From the NCBI GenBank assembly GCA_009760855.2, contig WPIO01000230.1:180928-244927 (forward strand): a stretch of 64,000 nucleotides of DNA. The letters run 5' to 3'. Source of the stretch: Cristatella mucedo (lineage: Eukaryota; Bryozoa; Phylactolaemata; Cristatellidae). The notes beneath the pieces were generated by a model, which made no database searches, was not told the DNA's origin, and was given only the letters and a program-made list of their open reading frames with translations. Shown one piece after another: positions 22,260-33,345 of the stretch; position 1 is the stretch's first letter, and the number at the start of each line of letters is the position of its first letter. The position numbers were made by a program, and so were the translations under genes.

Positions 22260-22590
22260 CATCTCCTGGAACTCACAACCGACTTGTGTCACGACATCCC
22301 CTGACTTGATCACATTTAAAAAGAAACTAAAAACGCATCTATTTATCGCAGCATTTAGAGGGTCCATGTGATGTGTGCTTATGCATGCTGACACTGTACA
22401 TGCTGCCACTAACCATATTTGCATGCTGACCCTGTGCATGTTACCCCTAACCATGTTATTCCTTTTATTTCATTGAGAATGCTACCACTAACCATTCGAT
22501 CGTGCTTCCTTTGCAGCAAATGTAAAGCGCCTAGAAAGAGATAGAGTTCTCTGAGGATGCTATAACAATTGTATTATTACTATTATCTCA
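22260..22590 (+). mobile_element. CR1-A 3' fragment
   Basis: C-terminal codons (CVTTSPDLITFKKKLKTHLF) are followed by the complete family 3' UTR, hairpin and ATT tail at about 22585. It is 5'-truncated. Confidence 0.82.
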
Positions 22591-23109
22591 GGGACACTTA
22601 GCAGTGGGATTCAGATCTGAATATTGACTCGGCACATTTAGCATAACGACCCTAAATTCAACAGTACAGCAGAAAAATATTGAACAGCCTGCTCACTGAA
22701 CCAGATACTGCAACGTGCCGAAGTTCTAAATAAGTAATAGTTCTAAATAAGTTACTTGAGTCACAATGTCAAGAATCTGCTAGATAGAGCATGACCTCAA
22801 TGATCCCAGACAATGACCCCAACGATCCCACATCCCATTTGCCATGAAACTTCATCATCATCGGCAGGCATCAATTGTCATTGCAACCTATATTAGAGTA
22901 ACGATGCACAAACTGCATACACATTCAGTTACCGAAAAAATCGAGAATTTACTCTAATCACTTCGTTCGATTTTGCTCACCCTGGGCTAATTCCAAATGA
23001 GCTAGTTTATGCTGGACGACAGAAGCAGCTTCTTTTTTTTTGCATTCCGAGCAAACACAACTTGTTTATCTAGTTAAAGCCTAAGTGGATCCCAACCAAC
23101 TGTCTTCCC

Positions 23110-23152
23110 AGGTAAAAAGGGTTATAAGGTTATAATAATAGGTTATAATATA

Positions 23153-23184
<32 letters not shown>

Positions 23185-23215
23185 ATAAGGTTATAATAAT
23201 AAGGTTATAATAAAA
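23110..23215. repeat. AT-rich repeat: TATA tract flanked by AAGGTTATAATAATA
   Basis: About 40 bp of TA repeats are bracketed by several copies of AGGTTATAATAATA on each side. It lies immediately 5' of a perfect palindrome. Confidence 0.85.
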
Positions 23216-23231
23216 AAGGTCCCAGTTAAAA

Positions 23232-23273
23232 AGTTTTTATACTCAAAGCCTGAAGGCTTTGAGTATAAAAACT
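23232..23273. repeat. Perfect 20-bp-arm palindrome with 2-bp loop
   Basis: Left arm AGTTTTTATACTCAAAGCCT at 23232-23251 is the exact reverse complement of 23254-23273, separated only by GA. Pairing breaks at the next base. It can form a hairpin or cruciform. It may be a recently formed palindrome next to the TA tract or the tip of a foldback element. Confidence 0.95.
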
Positions 23274-23396
23274 GAAGCATCACTCTTAATCAGCCTGTCT
23301 TATCGGGTGTAGTGACACGTGCGCAGCCGGTTTCTTTGCATTATCAACGACAGTTGTAGCTATTTTCTTTAGGTTGTACCTCACAAAGTCTGAACA

Positions 23397-23555
23397 ATGC
23401 CTGGTTTGGCCCAGAGGTCAAGGTGCTTGCCTTTGAAGACCAAGAACAATGTGCTCACCGTTGTGACTGAGGTCGAGGTCGTGGGCTCTGGGGCATACAT
23501 AAAGCTAAAGCACTTAGATAGAGATTCAGTTCTCTTCGGGAGCCATTTTAATGAA
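23397..23555 (+). mobile_element. tRNA-derived SINE followed by (CA)n
   Basis: A degenerate A box (TGGCCCAGAGGTCAAGGTGC) and the B-box region GGTCGTGGGCTCTGGGG with an internal duplication (TGACTGAGGTCGAGGTCGTG). The tail AGATAGAGATTCAGTTCTC matches the SINE/LINE hairpin, and the element ends directly in the CA microsatellite. Confidence 0.75.
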
Positions 23556-23557
<2 letters not shown>

Positions 23558-23603
<46 letters not shown>

Positions 23604-23684
23604 GCACGCACGCACGCACGCACACACATGCACACACGCTTGCACACACGCACACTCATGCATACAGAGATTCATGCACACACA

Positions 23685-23726
<42 letters not shown>

Positions 23727-23775
23727 CATGCACACACGCTTGCACACACGCACACTCATGCATACAGAGATTCAT

Positions 23776-23824
<49 letters not shown>

Positions 23825-23912
23825 CATGCACACACGCTTGCACACACGCACACTCATGCATACAGAGATTCATGCACACACACTCACACACACACACACA
23901 CACACACGCACA
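23558..23912. repeat. (CA)n with a three-copy, about 98-bp higher-order unit
   Basis: CA repeats are interrupted three times by the same block (CGCTTGCACACACGCACACT, CATGCATACAGAGATTCATG), starting near 23638, 23738 and 23836. The array is therefore a minisatellite built within a microsatellite. The long Thr/His and Cys/Val frames across it are artefacts. Confidence 0.95.
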
Positions 23913-24170
23913 TTCATAAGATGTTTCAAAGAATCTGCCCCAAGGAAGCCAGGTTTGCTTTGCCAGGAAGCGACGCACATGAAAAGGTAAAAGGAACCAT
24001 GTCCATAGATCCTTTTTGCTTGAGCAGAAAAGCAGCTCTATGATGCAGCCAATCATATACCATTGACCAAGCGTTTAAACTATTACAACAACTCAATCAA
24101 TTGTCTGAAAACAACCAGCAAAGCGACTGTACAGCACAGGGGGAAAACCACGTAATTTTAGCATACTTAC

Positions 24171-24356
24171 CAAGTGGACCAACTCCAGTGGCATATTTAG
24201 TTTCACCGAAGGTTATTGGCTGGCTACTCACGAAATGCACCGTGTGAAGGTATATGCCGGGCACCTCATATTTTCCTTGCATTCCGTATCGATTTAATCG
24301 AGTGGTAATATCCACCAAACGAGGATAATAGCCATGAACGGTCAAATCTCTACCTA
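24171..24356 (-). CDS. Candidate exon, unknown domain
   Basis: The segment is bounded by TCTACAG (or CAGTAG) acceptors and a strong donor CTTG|GTAAGT. It reads GRDLTVHGYYPRLVDITTRL, then GKYEVPGIYLHTVHF and ATGVGPLG, phase 1 at both ends. Composition and splice sites look like a real exon. I do not recognise the domain. By phase it could splice to the candidate exon at 19640, or directly to the IAP exon at 16850, and downstream of the large exon ending at 29088. Confidence 0.55.
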
Positions 24357-24885
24357 CTGTAGATCTGTCTGCCACAACGATCGGCGAATGCCAAACCGGA
24401 CTCTCTTAAGCATATTCCTTCGTGCAGCAAATGAGAGGACCACTCTTGGAATGCAGCATAAAGTTTGCACTATGCAGCATCTCGACAATTTTGCAGGTAC
24501 TAACCCACTCAACTTGGGTGACAGACCAAGATAATTGGTAATTCATTAATTTTATTGATAATTGAGATACAAGGGAATTCTTCGGTACACGACATTTAGT
24601 GTGAGTGCACACGGTTCTAATTTAGTGGACAAGCAGCACAGGTTTACGATCAAGTAAAGACTTGAGAGAATTTCTGCTTATTAGGACAGGGGAGCTTAAT
24701 TGTTGAACTGACAAACAGCAGTCAACTGCTACATCTTAACCATGGCTTTAAAGAGTCCAAGGTCGAAGCACATTCCATATACGCTGTACGTGAGATTACC
24801 TGCAGTTAAGCATTATAAGGAGTGCTGATGAGTTTAGCAGTGAATCGCGCTACCTGACGTGAATAGCATCCCCGTAACGTAGGCA
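24357..24885. other. Intronic/intergenic, nothing recognised
   Basis: No coding or repeat signal beyond short frames before the LINE copy that starts at about 24886. Confidence 0.45.
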
Positions 24886-27376
24886 ACCGATGGTGGCAGT
24901 AGTCTATCGCCCACCAGGTACCAAATCCTCCTTCATCTCACATTTATCCGATCTCATTTCGATTCTTTGTGCAAGGAATAAATCCTCCTTCGTTATGGGT
25001 GATTTCAACGTTCACTTTGATAACTTATCTGACACCTTCAGCGCTGAATTTCGTGCATTGACTGACGCATTGTCTCGTGTGGCTCATGTGCATGGCCCTA
25101 CTCACATAAAGGGTCACACACTCGACCAGATTTTCTCAAACAACTGCACTTTGTCATCACCAATTATTACCAAATCCTGCTTATCTGACCACATGAAGAT
25201 CTCATTCAATCTACAGCGTGTGCCCACCTCCTCCTCTAAAATAACCTGTGAATCACAAAACCTTAAGACACTTGACGTTGATGCTGTCCGTGCAAGAATA
25301 TCTGCTTCGCCTCTGCTGCTCAGTCCTCCCTCCCATCTGTCATCATTGGTAGATAGCTAAAACACGACACTAGCTGACACGCTCGACGACTGTGCACCAC
25401 TGACTAAGCACACTGTGTGCCCTCGCTCAGACGGCCTATGTTTTACCACAGACATTAAACTAGCCAGGTCTACTAAGCACAAGCTTGAAAAAGCATACAA
25501 AAGATCGGGACTGACTGTCCATCGAAGGGCATATGAAGACTACTGTAGGTCGTACCAATCGATCCTAGTAAAGGCCAAGTCTAGCTTCTATAGAAACATT
25601 GTTGAATCACAGATGCACCATCCAAAAATGCTGATGTCGACGATCAACCATCTCCTCAACCGCTTACAGATTAGGTCCTTACCTGATGATCCTTGTGATG
25701 ATCTAGCCGATCGCTTCTCTCGATTCTTAGTGCAGAAGATAGACTAGATCAGGGAGTTTATCCCTGCGATCACAACATCCCCCCTTGAATGCTGTTTTCA
25801 CTTTCAGAACGTATTGAACTTTTACATTCCTGGCTGCACCTCAATGTCTACATCTAAGCAGGCCACTAGTGATCTCGTCCTGAAGTTCATATCCCAATCA
25901 ACCAAGACAACAAGTCCTTGAAACCTATTCACACTGTCCTGCTCCTTCGTTGCATTGATCTGCTACTGCCATGCATAACTTACACCATTAATATGTCTCA
26001 GGTCATGTCCTAGCCCCTTCCAAAAAAGCAGTAGTCAGACCACTTCTCAAAAAAGTGACACTAGACCAAGATAACTTGAGCAACTGCAGCCCAGTCACCC
26101 TTCTACCATTCCTATCAAAGACACTGAAACGGGTCGTGGCGGACCAGCTGAACTCATGTATTGAAACTTCAAACCTTGCTAGTAAGTTCCAGTCTGGCTT
26201 TAGAGCTAATCACTCCACAGAGTCAGCATTGCTTAGGGTGTACAAAGACCTACTTAGGAATGCGGACATGGGTAGAGTGTCTGCTTGTTTTGCTCGATCT
26301 TTCGGCAGCTTTTGATACTATCGATCACAAAGTTCTTCTGGAGTGCCTCTCATCTCGCCTGGGCATCACTGGCACTGCACTGCAATGGTTCAGGTCCTAT
26401 CTCTGTGGCAGACTCCAGAGTATTGACCCGAATGGACAAAGATCATCCGAGACTTCTGAAATATGGGGTACATCAAGACTCCGTACTAGGTCCAGTTCTT
26501 TCCACAGTTTATACTCTCCCTCTTGCTGATGTGATTTAAAGGCACAATCTAGGCTTTCACTTCTATGCAGATGACACTCAGTTGTACCTTTGCTTTAATC
26601 CCTCCCAGCCTTCGAGCACCACGAATTCTCTCAACTCCCTTGCTGCATGTATTGATGACATTCGCACTTGGATGGCAGGAAATTTTCTAAAACTAAACGA
26701 TGATAAAACTAACTTACCAGTTATGGTCAAACCCAGTGTGATTCAGAAATTGGAAAGGCTGGTGCTCAAAATTGGCTCTGCCAGCATATCTCCTGTTGAA
26801 TCAGCTCGAAATCTAGGGGTCACGTTCCAAATTGACCTCTCATTAGACGACCACATCAGCTCCACAGTCAAATCTGCCTACTTTCAGCTACATAACATCG
26901 CTAAAATTCGGGCTTGTTTAGATAAGGATACCACATCTAAGTTGGTCCGTGCATTTGTGACATTCCGTCTTGACTTCTGTAACTCAATGCTTGCTGGCCT
27001 ACTGGCATGTGCAATCAGGCGATTACAGCTGGTGCAATACTCAGCAGCTAGACTTGTCTGTCGTGAGTTGCCACATCACACCACTTCTTGCCGATCTACA
27101 CTGGCTCCCAGTCAAGTAACGGATCGACTTCAAGGTTTTTTCGCTCACTTCATTCTTTGGCTCCAGCCTATTTCTCAGAGCTACTACCCCACCAGGCCAT
27201 CGTACTACTGCTTTTCGGAATCCAAGAGTTTAACCTCGTACAAACCAAAAATTTTGGAGACCCTGCATTTAGTTCGTATTCTCCCAAAGCCTGGAACGCA
27301 CTCCCGACTTGCGTCAGAGCATCCCCTGGCTTGACCACATTTAAAAAGAACCACCTATTTAGGACAGCATTTAGTC
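24886..27376 (+). mobile_element. CR1-A LINE copy 2, EN and RT, no 3' tail
   Basis: It begins inside the apurinic-type endonuclease (VAVVYRPPGT, then VMGDFNVHFDNLSD, THIKGHTLDQIF and CLSDHM, which are the catalytic D, N and H blocks). A linker follows to about 25750. RT spans about 26055-27330, with FRANHSTESAL, LLDLSAAFDTIDHK, then FYADDTQLY at 26560 and the C-terminal domain (KAWNALPTCV). Frames break at 25358, 25747, 26315 and several later points. Unlike most copies it stops at the last codons (RTAFS at about 27370) without the shared 3' UTR, so the 3' end was lost after insertion or by rearrangement. Confidence 0.9.
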
Positions 27377-27686
27377 GGCTCACCCAGTAACAGATTTTCT
27401 ACATTCGATAGAGAGCCTGAGGTTTGCATTAAGGTCCTATGCGACCGTTCGGAATGTTTCTTGGTTTGCTTTGCATGTAGCAGAAATAGTGAGCCACTAC
27501 CTTCCCGAGCTTGGTCAGCCAGCCATAAATACGTAATTTGGAATGCTGCAATGCCCCGAAGGGTATAGGACAAAAAATAAGCTAAGAAAACTTATATCCG
27601 AAATAATTTCAAATTGATATAAACCTCCTAACCTTATCCTGACCCCATGTTAAGTTCAGCCGACAGGGGGCACATTATTTGGCCGA

Positions 27687-27840
27687 CCGAGCTGGTTTGG
27701 TCCACCGGTTAAGGTGCTCGCCCCGACCAAGGTCTGGCTGAGGTCGTGGGCTCGAGCCCTAAGGCATATGTGATGCGTCTGAATAGAGATTAAGTTCTCT
27801 TGGGGTGCTATACAAATGAATTAAAATAATTATATTTATA
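27687..27840 (+). mobile_element. tRNA-derived SINE, best-preserved copy
   Basis: A box TGGTCCACCGGTTAAGGTG and B-box region GGTCGTGGGCTCGAGCCC. The tail GCGTCTGAATAGAGATTAAG and TTCTCTTGGGGTGCTATAC match the copy at 21990, ending in A/T. About 90 percent of positions agree with that copy by eye. Confidence 0.87.
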
Positions 27841-27944
27841 TTATTCGGAGATGGTACAAGCAAGTTGATGACAAGATATCAAAATCAAATTTATCTTTCA
27901 ATGCAAGTTTTTAATGGTCTCATTATTCCTCATGGACAATTCTT

Positions 27945-28680
27945 CAAGCGATTCCCTGCGACCGGGTAGTGGCAGTTTCTCGGCTGCAGTCCAAACAATG
28001 TGCTAAATAGATATGTACATCGACTGGTTATCCGGTCACTGGATGAACGAACTCTTGCCGGCAGGAGGATTCGAACCTCAAGTGGCATCGTCCAGAATTA
28101 GTGATACCAGAAACTTTTCTAAATTCCACCTTTGTATTGCATTGCAATTGCACCTACACCATCATCGCCAATAAAGCATCATCAATCAGGTTCCTTTTCA
28201 GGCAATCTATAACAAAACTAAGAAATAGGGAGCAAACGTATCGTGCCCCACTCCCCCATTCTCATCCATACCCATCAACTTCCTTATTCTCATATCCATA
28301 TCCACGGGGATGCATCCAGACGACCCTGTGATCAGGTAATGGTACTTTTTAAGTTGCAGTCTAAATGAATTGCTACACAGACCGTGTGAATCGACTGGTT
28401 AGAAGGAAAGTCATTGATGGATAGAACCAGACTACCAGAAACCTTTGAAACCTCGACGAGCTGCAGGGTTCAGAATTAGTGATACCAACATACAGACCAC
28501 CAGGATTTTACTTTGTAAAAATAAGGCTTTACATTTGCATTGCAATTACAGCATCGTAAAGCATTACCACTTCTGTCCTGTTGCACTCAACAGTTTTACT
28601 CAATGTCAAGGCTAGCAAGTAGGGATTAGAGGCATCGTACCACACTTCCAACTTCTCATTTTGATTATTCGATTACAAAT
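27945..28680. repeat. Diverged tandem duplication, unit about 360 bp
   Basis: Segment 27945-28305 recurs, diverged, at about 28310-28680. Shared phrases include ATCGACTGGTTA, CCAGAATTAGTGATACCA or TTCAGAATTAGTGATACCA, TTGCATTGCAATT and GCATCGTACCACAC or GTATCGTGCCCCAC. The first copy has a polymerase III-like B box on the minus strand (GGTTCGAATCC at about 28070), so the unit may derive from another tRNA-type SINE. Confidence 0.65.
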
Positions 28681-29087
28681 AAATTAGTGTACCTGTAATC
28701 TCAATATATGGTTATACCATTGGTCTGTAATAATTGTATTGGTTTAAAGGCACAATCACAAAGGCAGCAGGCGGTAGCTTCAAGCTTTCGTGCGTTTTCT
28801 TTATATCGGCAGATGGGCCAATCAACGGCTTAATTAGCGACAAAATTATCGGAAAGGCAACCTCAAAACATTCTTAATAACAAAAGAAGTAATACTAATA
28901 AAGTCATAAAGTAATAATAACAGCTCGAGTAACGATAGCACAGCATTCGTATGGAACCCAAGATAACATTTTGTTCTTTGCATTTTAAATAGGCTGAAAA
29001 AGAGGATTGCGATTTCTTTTAGTGAAAGAAAGCATACTTTAAGCACTCAGATAAGTCATATGCATAAGCACTATAGCTTACACTTAC
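28681..29087 (-). other. Intron or flank 3' of the large unknown exon
   Basis: A/T-rich sequence with no recognised feature. It starts at the donor GTAAGT of the 29088 exon. Confidence 0.5.
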
Positions 29088-30342
29088 CACAGATTGATGT
29101 AGACCACAACTCAACCTTCATGATTGGTTCCAGGCTGATAGCTGGCAGTTTATGAGATGTTGCATTTTCCTGGTCACCAATGCAGTCAGTGGATTCAGTG
29201 AGCTCAAAAGGGAGCTTGTGCGACAGCAACTTCTTGCACTTTTCAATTTCGAGAGCCCGAACGCACCCACTCTCACGTTGGAGGTGTGATCGGTTTTCCA
29301 AACGCTTCATTTCGAAGAACGCTGAGTCATCGCAGTACACCGGAGAGCTTGTACCGCACTTGCTCTCTGCTCTTTGCTGATTGCACATGGAGGAAACTAC
29401 AGCATCACTCGTACTTTCCACGACAGCCTTGCTCGTTGACCTCAAAAAAATTTGTGCAAAGCCACCAGGTAGTTGTTTTTCTGCCCCACTTCCAGTTAAG
29501 AATATAATCTTGGTTTCCATATCAAGCGAAGAGCTCTTTTGAACAACGCCATGCTCTTTCGAGGGCAGCAGCAGCAGTAGCCTCCTGAGTTCATCCAACC
29601 GATTATAGACCACGTTCTGCTTGCTAGACAGCTCGCTTTCGAGTTGTCCTTTTGAAAAATCGAACAAAGCTTTCTGGAAACCCTGAGTCGATGCTGCTGC
29701 ATCCGTTAAGGAGCCATCTTGCAAGTTAGCATCAAGAGCCATTCTGAAAGTTCGCAACCTAATAATCCGAATACTACACATAATCCACAGAACGCACACC
29801 ATCTCATGCAGATGCTTGTCTTTATTGGTGCTGGTGTTAAAACGGTGCAAGACCTTGCTCCAAAACGTCTCTGCCTTTTCACAGTCAGTTTGCATCAGGA
29901 AGGAAATCAATTCACATATATAACACAAAATCGGGTCAACAGGCAATTCAGGCTGTAGCAACTTTATCGAACCGTCCAATTGCTTGTGCAGATGCTTATC
30001 TTTATCGGTGTTAGTTGACACCTGAACAGCAGCAAAGTTAAAAACATTTGCAATTGGTGGAGCCCTGAGCAAGGACTCGGCAGATATAAAGCCTGGCTCT
30101 TTAATGCTACATCCAGGTTGTGAAACCCGCGACACGTAGTAATCTAAATGAATAATGTCAGAGTTGAATGCTATCTGCTTGCTTGGTATACTGTCATTAC
30201 TGTCCATTATATATAACTGCTCCTTATCAGTGGCATAATATTTTCTATCAATCTGGTTGCCCTCCAAGATTGTCATATTGCAGAATGCAGTCGGCCGACA
30301 CGCAGGAAATATTTGAATGTAAAATAGACTGCAATCTGGCAC
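29088..30342 (-). CDS. Large exon, about 418 codons, unknown protein
   Basis: One open frame of 1255 nt runs from a GTTTTGTAG|GTG acceptor (phase 0) to a CTGTG|GTAAGT donor (phase 1), with a stop soon after the donor. I do not recognise the protein. It contains an internal repeat: STNTDKDKHLHKQ at about 29990 and NTSTNKDKHLHEM at about 29815. A Leu-rich helix (LDELRRLLLLLPSKEH) follows and then a Ser/Glu/Lys-rich C-terminal half; coiled-coil character is possible. The donor phase would allow in-frame splicing to the 24356 candidate exon and so to the IAP gene, but that link is inference. The exon start is directly next to old repeats duplicated at 63.9 kb. Confidence 0.65.
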
Positions 30343-30720
30343 CTACAAAACGGATACAGGCTGCCATACATAGAGATCAATGACAGTGCTTAGCATACTC
30401 CGTTAATAATAATAATAATTACGTAGCGACTTCACACTGAACTGAACAGAACTGAGTCGCGTTCTAGGTACTTTACAGATGCTGTATAAAAAAAAGTATT
30501 ACCGAATGATTGGTGGTAACATATGCAAGCAACAGGCCCAGTGCAAGCAAGTGAATGCACACGAAAAACAAATCATAAATACCAACCGACAGCTATCACA
30601 AAATTCTGAACGACACCAAGCCATTCGGCCAGCATCCTGCAATGTGATACGCTGGCAGGTCATCTGAATATATGACTCATATTAAACCAGAGGCTAACAA
30701 TCACAGGGAGTCGCATCTAT
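30343..30720. repeat. Duplicated flank with LINE-tail relic
   Basis: The 70 bp next to the exon and the following relic of a LINE 3' end (ACCGAATGATTGGTGGTAAC, ATT repeats at about 30405) match 63780-63970 in reverse orientation. The part up to 30720 also matches 58840-58960 reversed. No gene is seen. Confidence 0.7.
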
Positions 30721-31198
30721 CACAGCTGTGAACCACTAGCAAAAAACACGATTTAAAATGCACTGTGCAAACCATTAAACGGCACACTTGTAACCATACT
30801 GTCGCCAGTACTAACTGACGAAAATCCTTGTTGGTGCTAATGCAGTGACCCAGTCAGTTGCCTAATTTTAACCCCATAGAACAATTATGAAGCGATATCG
30901 ACAAGTGGCTGGGGGGTGCAGTGTTTGGCCTACACCAGTAGCAAACTATTCAGCAAAACTCGGGCTCTGTGAAACGTGCTGCAGCTGAAGAGACGCTGCA
31001 CAAGCTGGTGGCCTCTGCACCAAGCCAGATAAGGGAGGTCGTAACTAATCTAGATGTGTCAACGTCTTACTGAGCCCATACACACCAAAAGCATGTGTGT
31101 TTGTTCCTGGGCTGTCGATGAGTATTCTCACAAGTTTGCACAACTTTAACACGCCTGGTATCGTGCGAAACCCTCTGATTACCGAAACGATTTAACAG
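30721..31198 (+). mobile_element. Tc1/mariner-like transposase remnant
   Basis: Forward translation around 30820-31076 shows LLVLMQ, a stop, then NFNPIEQL, a stop, SDIDKWL, and at 30988 EETLHKLVASAPSQIREVV ending STSY and TGA. This corresponds to the Tc1 C-terminus (W-P-A-Q-S-P-D-L-N-P-I-E-N-L-W with the last catalytic acid, then the L-V-x-S-M-P-x-R end). In-frame stops make it inactive. Reverse-oriented copies lie at 58442-58710 and 63245-63510. Terminal inverted repeats were not found. Confidence 0.75.
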
Positions 31199-31991
31199 TC
31201 AAATCTGCCCATTTTCAGCTTCACATTGCTAAAATTCGGGCTTGTTTAGATAAAGATACCATGTCCAAGTTGGTCCATGCATTCGTGACATCCCGTCTCG
31301 ACTTCTGCAACTCACTGCTTGCTGGCCTACCAGCATGTGCGATCAGGCGACTGCAGCTGGTGCAAAACTCAGCAGCTAGGCTTGTCTGTCGTGAACGTCG
31401 GAGTTGCCACATAACTCCACTTCTCGCCGACCTGCACTGACTACCAGTCAAGCAACGGATTGACTTCAAGGTTTTGTCACTCACTTTTAGGTCACTTCAT
31501 TCATTGGCTCCAGCCTATCTCTCAGATATACTCCCCCATCAGACCAAGCTTCGTACCACCCGCTTTTCGGAATCCAACAGTCTACAAGTACCTGGTACAC
31601 ACCTCAAATTCTTTGGAGACCATGCATTTAGTTCGTATGCTCCCAAAGCCTGGAGCTCCCTCCCGACCTGCGTCAGAACATCCCCTGACCTGACCACATT
31701 TAAAAAGCACTTAAAAACACACCTACTTAGGGCAGCATTTAGTGGGTCCCTGTGATTCGTCTTTCATGTGCTTATGTGTGCTGACGCTGTGCATGCTGAC
31801 ACTAACCACATTTGCATGCTGACCCTGTGCATGTCACCCCTAACCATGTTATTCATTTCATTTGTTTATCACGCATGATATTACTCACCATTCAATTTTA
31901 TTTCCTTTGCAGCAAATGTAAAGCGCCTAGAGAGAGATTGAGTTCTCTGAGGGCGCTTTATCAAGTGCGTTATTATTATTATTATTATTAT
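31199..31991 (+). mobile_element. CR1-A LINE 3' copy inserted in older repeat
   Basis: It starts at codons SAHFQLHIAKIRACLDKD, runs through TSRLDFCNSLLAGLPAC and KAWSSLPTCV, and ends with the full hairpin and ATT tail. Its target is uninterrupted at about 58335 (reverse). AACAG flanks both sides (31194-31198 and about 31993), a likely short target-site duplication. One internal stop at about 31440 and no 5' part. Confidence 0.9.
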
Positions 31992-33010
31992 AAACAGCAG
32001 CAGCAGCCGTGGCCATAAAGCAAGAATTTTTTTGCGGCTGAGTGTGCACATAAACCTGGCCCAATGACACCAAAGTTGACAGAGTTGACTTATCTAGCTG
32101 CTGGTTCACAGCCCATTTCAGTAGAACATCCAACTCATGTTTGTCAGCAGCTACCGATAATTTTGGGAACCATAAAAGTAATGGTCACCTCACGGATCTG
32201 TGCTTGGTCCACTTATGTCACAATTTATACTCTCCCTCGAGCCGATGTAGTCCCCATGCACAATGTATCTTTTCTGTATAGAACACAGACGTGTCTATGA
32301 TTTGATCACTATCTGCTACTAGCACACCCAACTCTCTTGAACCACGTATTGCTGACATGAACACCTCAATGGCAGCAATACTTGCTCGTGTGAAACAGCG
32401 ATTAAACCAACTTACGTATACTTGGAAAACTCAATACTACTATAAAAATTGAAATGATGCTCCTCAAAATCTACTCAGCTTGCTATGTCTGCGGTAACCT
32501 CCAAGCATAATCTGAGTGTCTGGGTCGAAAGTGACCTTTCCCTACCCGAGTTTCCTGGTCGAAAGGAAGTGACCTTACATTAGATGACCAAGTCAGCTCC
32601 GGAGTGGAGTGAGCTTACTTTCAGCTAGCTAACACGGTTAAACAAACTTGGCACTGCTATGCAAGTACATCTCAGCCTCATCAATGCATTAGTGACATTG
32701 CTTCACTAAATTCTGGTAATCAAGACTGCGCGAGAACAGGGTTACAGGTGGTTTTCAACAGCAGCTAGACTTGTCTATCGTGAATGGTGCAACGGTTACA
32801 TTACAGCATTCTGTTTAATCTGCACACAGGCTCCCAACTGATAGGAAATCGACTTCGAGGTTTTTTCACTCACTTTTAAGTCCCGCTATTATCTCGAAAC
32901 GGCTTGCCTATCGACACTATGCCCTAATCAGACACCGACCACACAGCTCCCTCATCTAACTGAAGTCGTTTGTTCAGCCGTGCTTCTAACCGACCTCAAA
33001 TTCACCAGAT
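31992..33010 (+). mobile_element. CR1-D, old LINE relic
   Basis: Heavily decayed. IYTLPRADVV at 32225 and a block near 32580 (LDDQVSSGV, YFQLANT) align to the RT and post-RT of CR1-A (VYTLPLADVI; LDDHISSTVKSAYFQLHNI). Two reverse-oriented relatives lie at 57243-58300 and 61257-63100, all in the same order relative to the Tc1 remnant. Confidence 0.65.
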
Positions 33011-33029
33011 TCACATTGAGGGAGGATTC

Positions 33030-33345
33030 CAAAGGCAGGCGTTAAGTCTGGCCCATGGAGTTATAACAGGCCTGATGACCACTAAGTTAGAGAGATTCAC
33101 AGTGACGCATGTGGGGGAACGTGCTGAGCGGTTCGAGAATACCAAACGAGCAGGTACTCAGCTAGCAGTTCCCGCCCAAAGAGCAGCGTCTGAGCTGGCG
33201 GTTCCGGGCCACCACGCGCTTTTCTTTTATTAATGCATAGTTCACGAATCTTAGAAATACACTAATATCTAGGAATGCATTTGATCTACGATGACGAAGC
33301 GATAACAGCTGCTGACGATCATAACTAACATGCAGGTAAAATAAA
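33030..33345 (-). mobile_element. CR1-A 5' region fragment
   Basis: The reverse complement matches 52970-53330, the stretch before the endonuclease in the longest CR1-A copy (shared TTAGTTATGATCGTCAGCAG and GATCAAATGCATT). It is likely 5' UTR or ORF1-side sequence; no long frame is present. Confidence 0.7.

Noticed and set aside
23558-23912. CRISPR-like spacing of repeats
   Set aside because: Period and content come from CA slippage plus a three-copy minisatellite; the genome is eukaryotic and no cas gene is present.
23381-24056. Long Thr/His and Cys/Val open frames
   Set aside because: Products of the CA repeat and its minisatellite unit, present on both strands.
27687-27770. tRNA gene
   Set aside because: Same SINE family as 21990; no cloverleaf.
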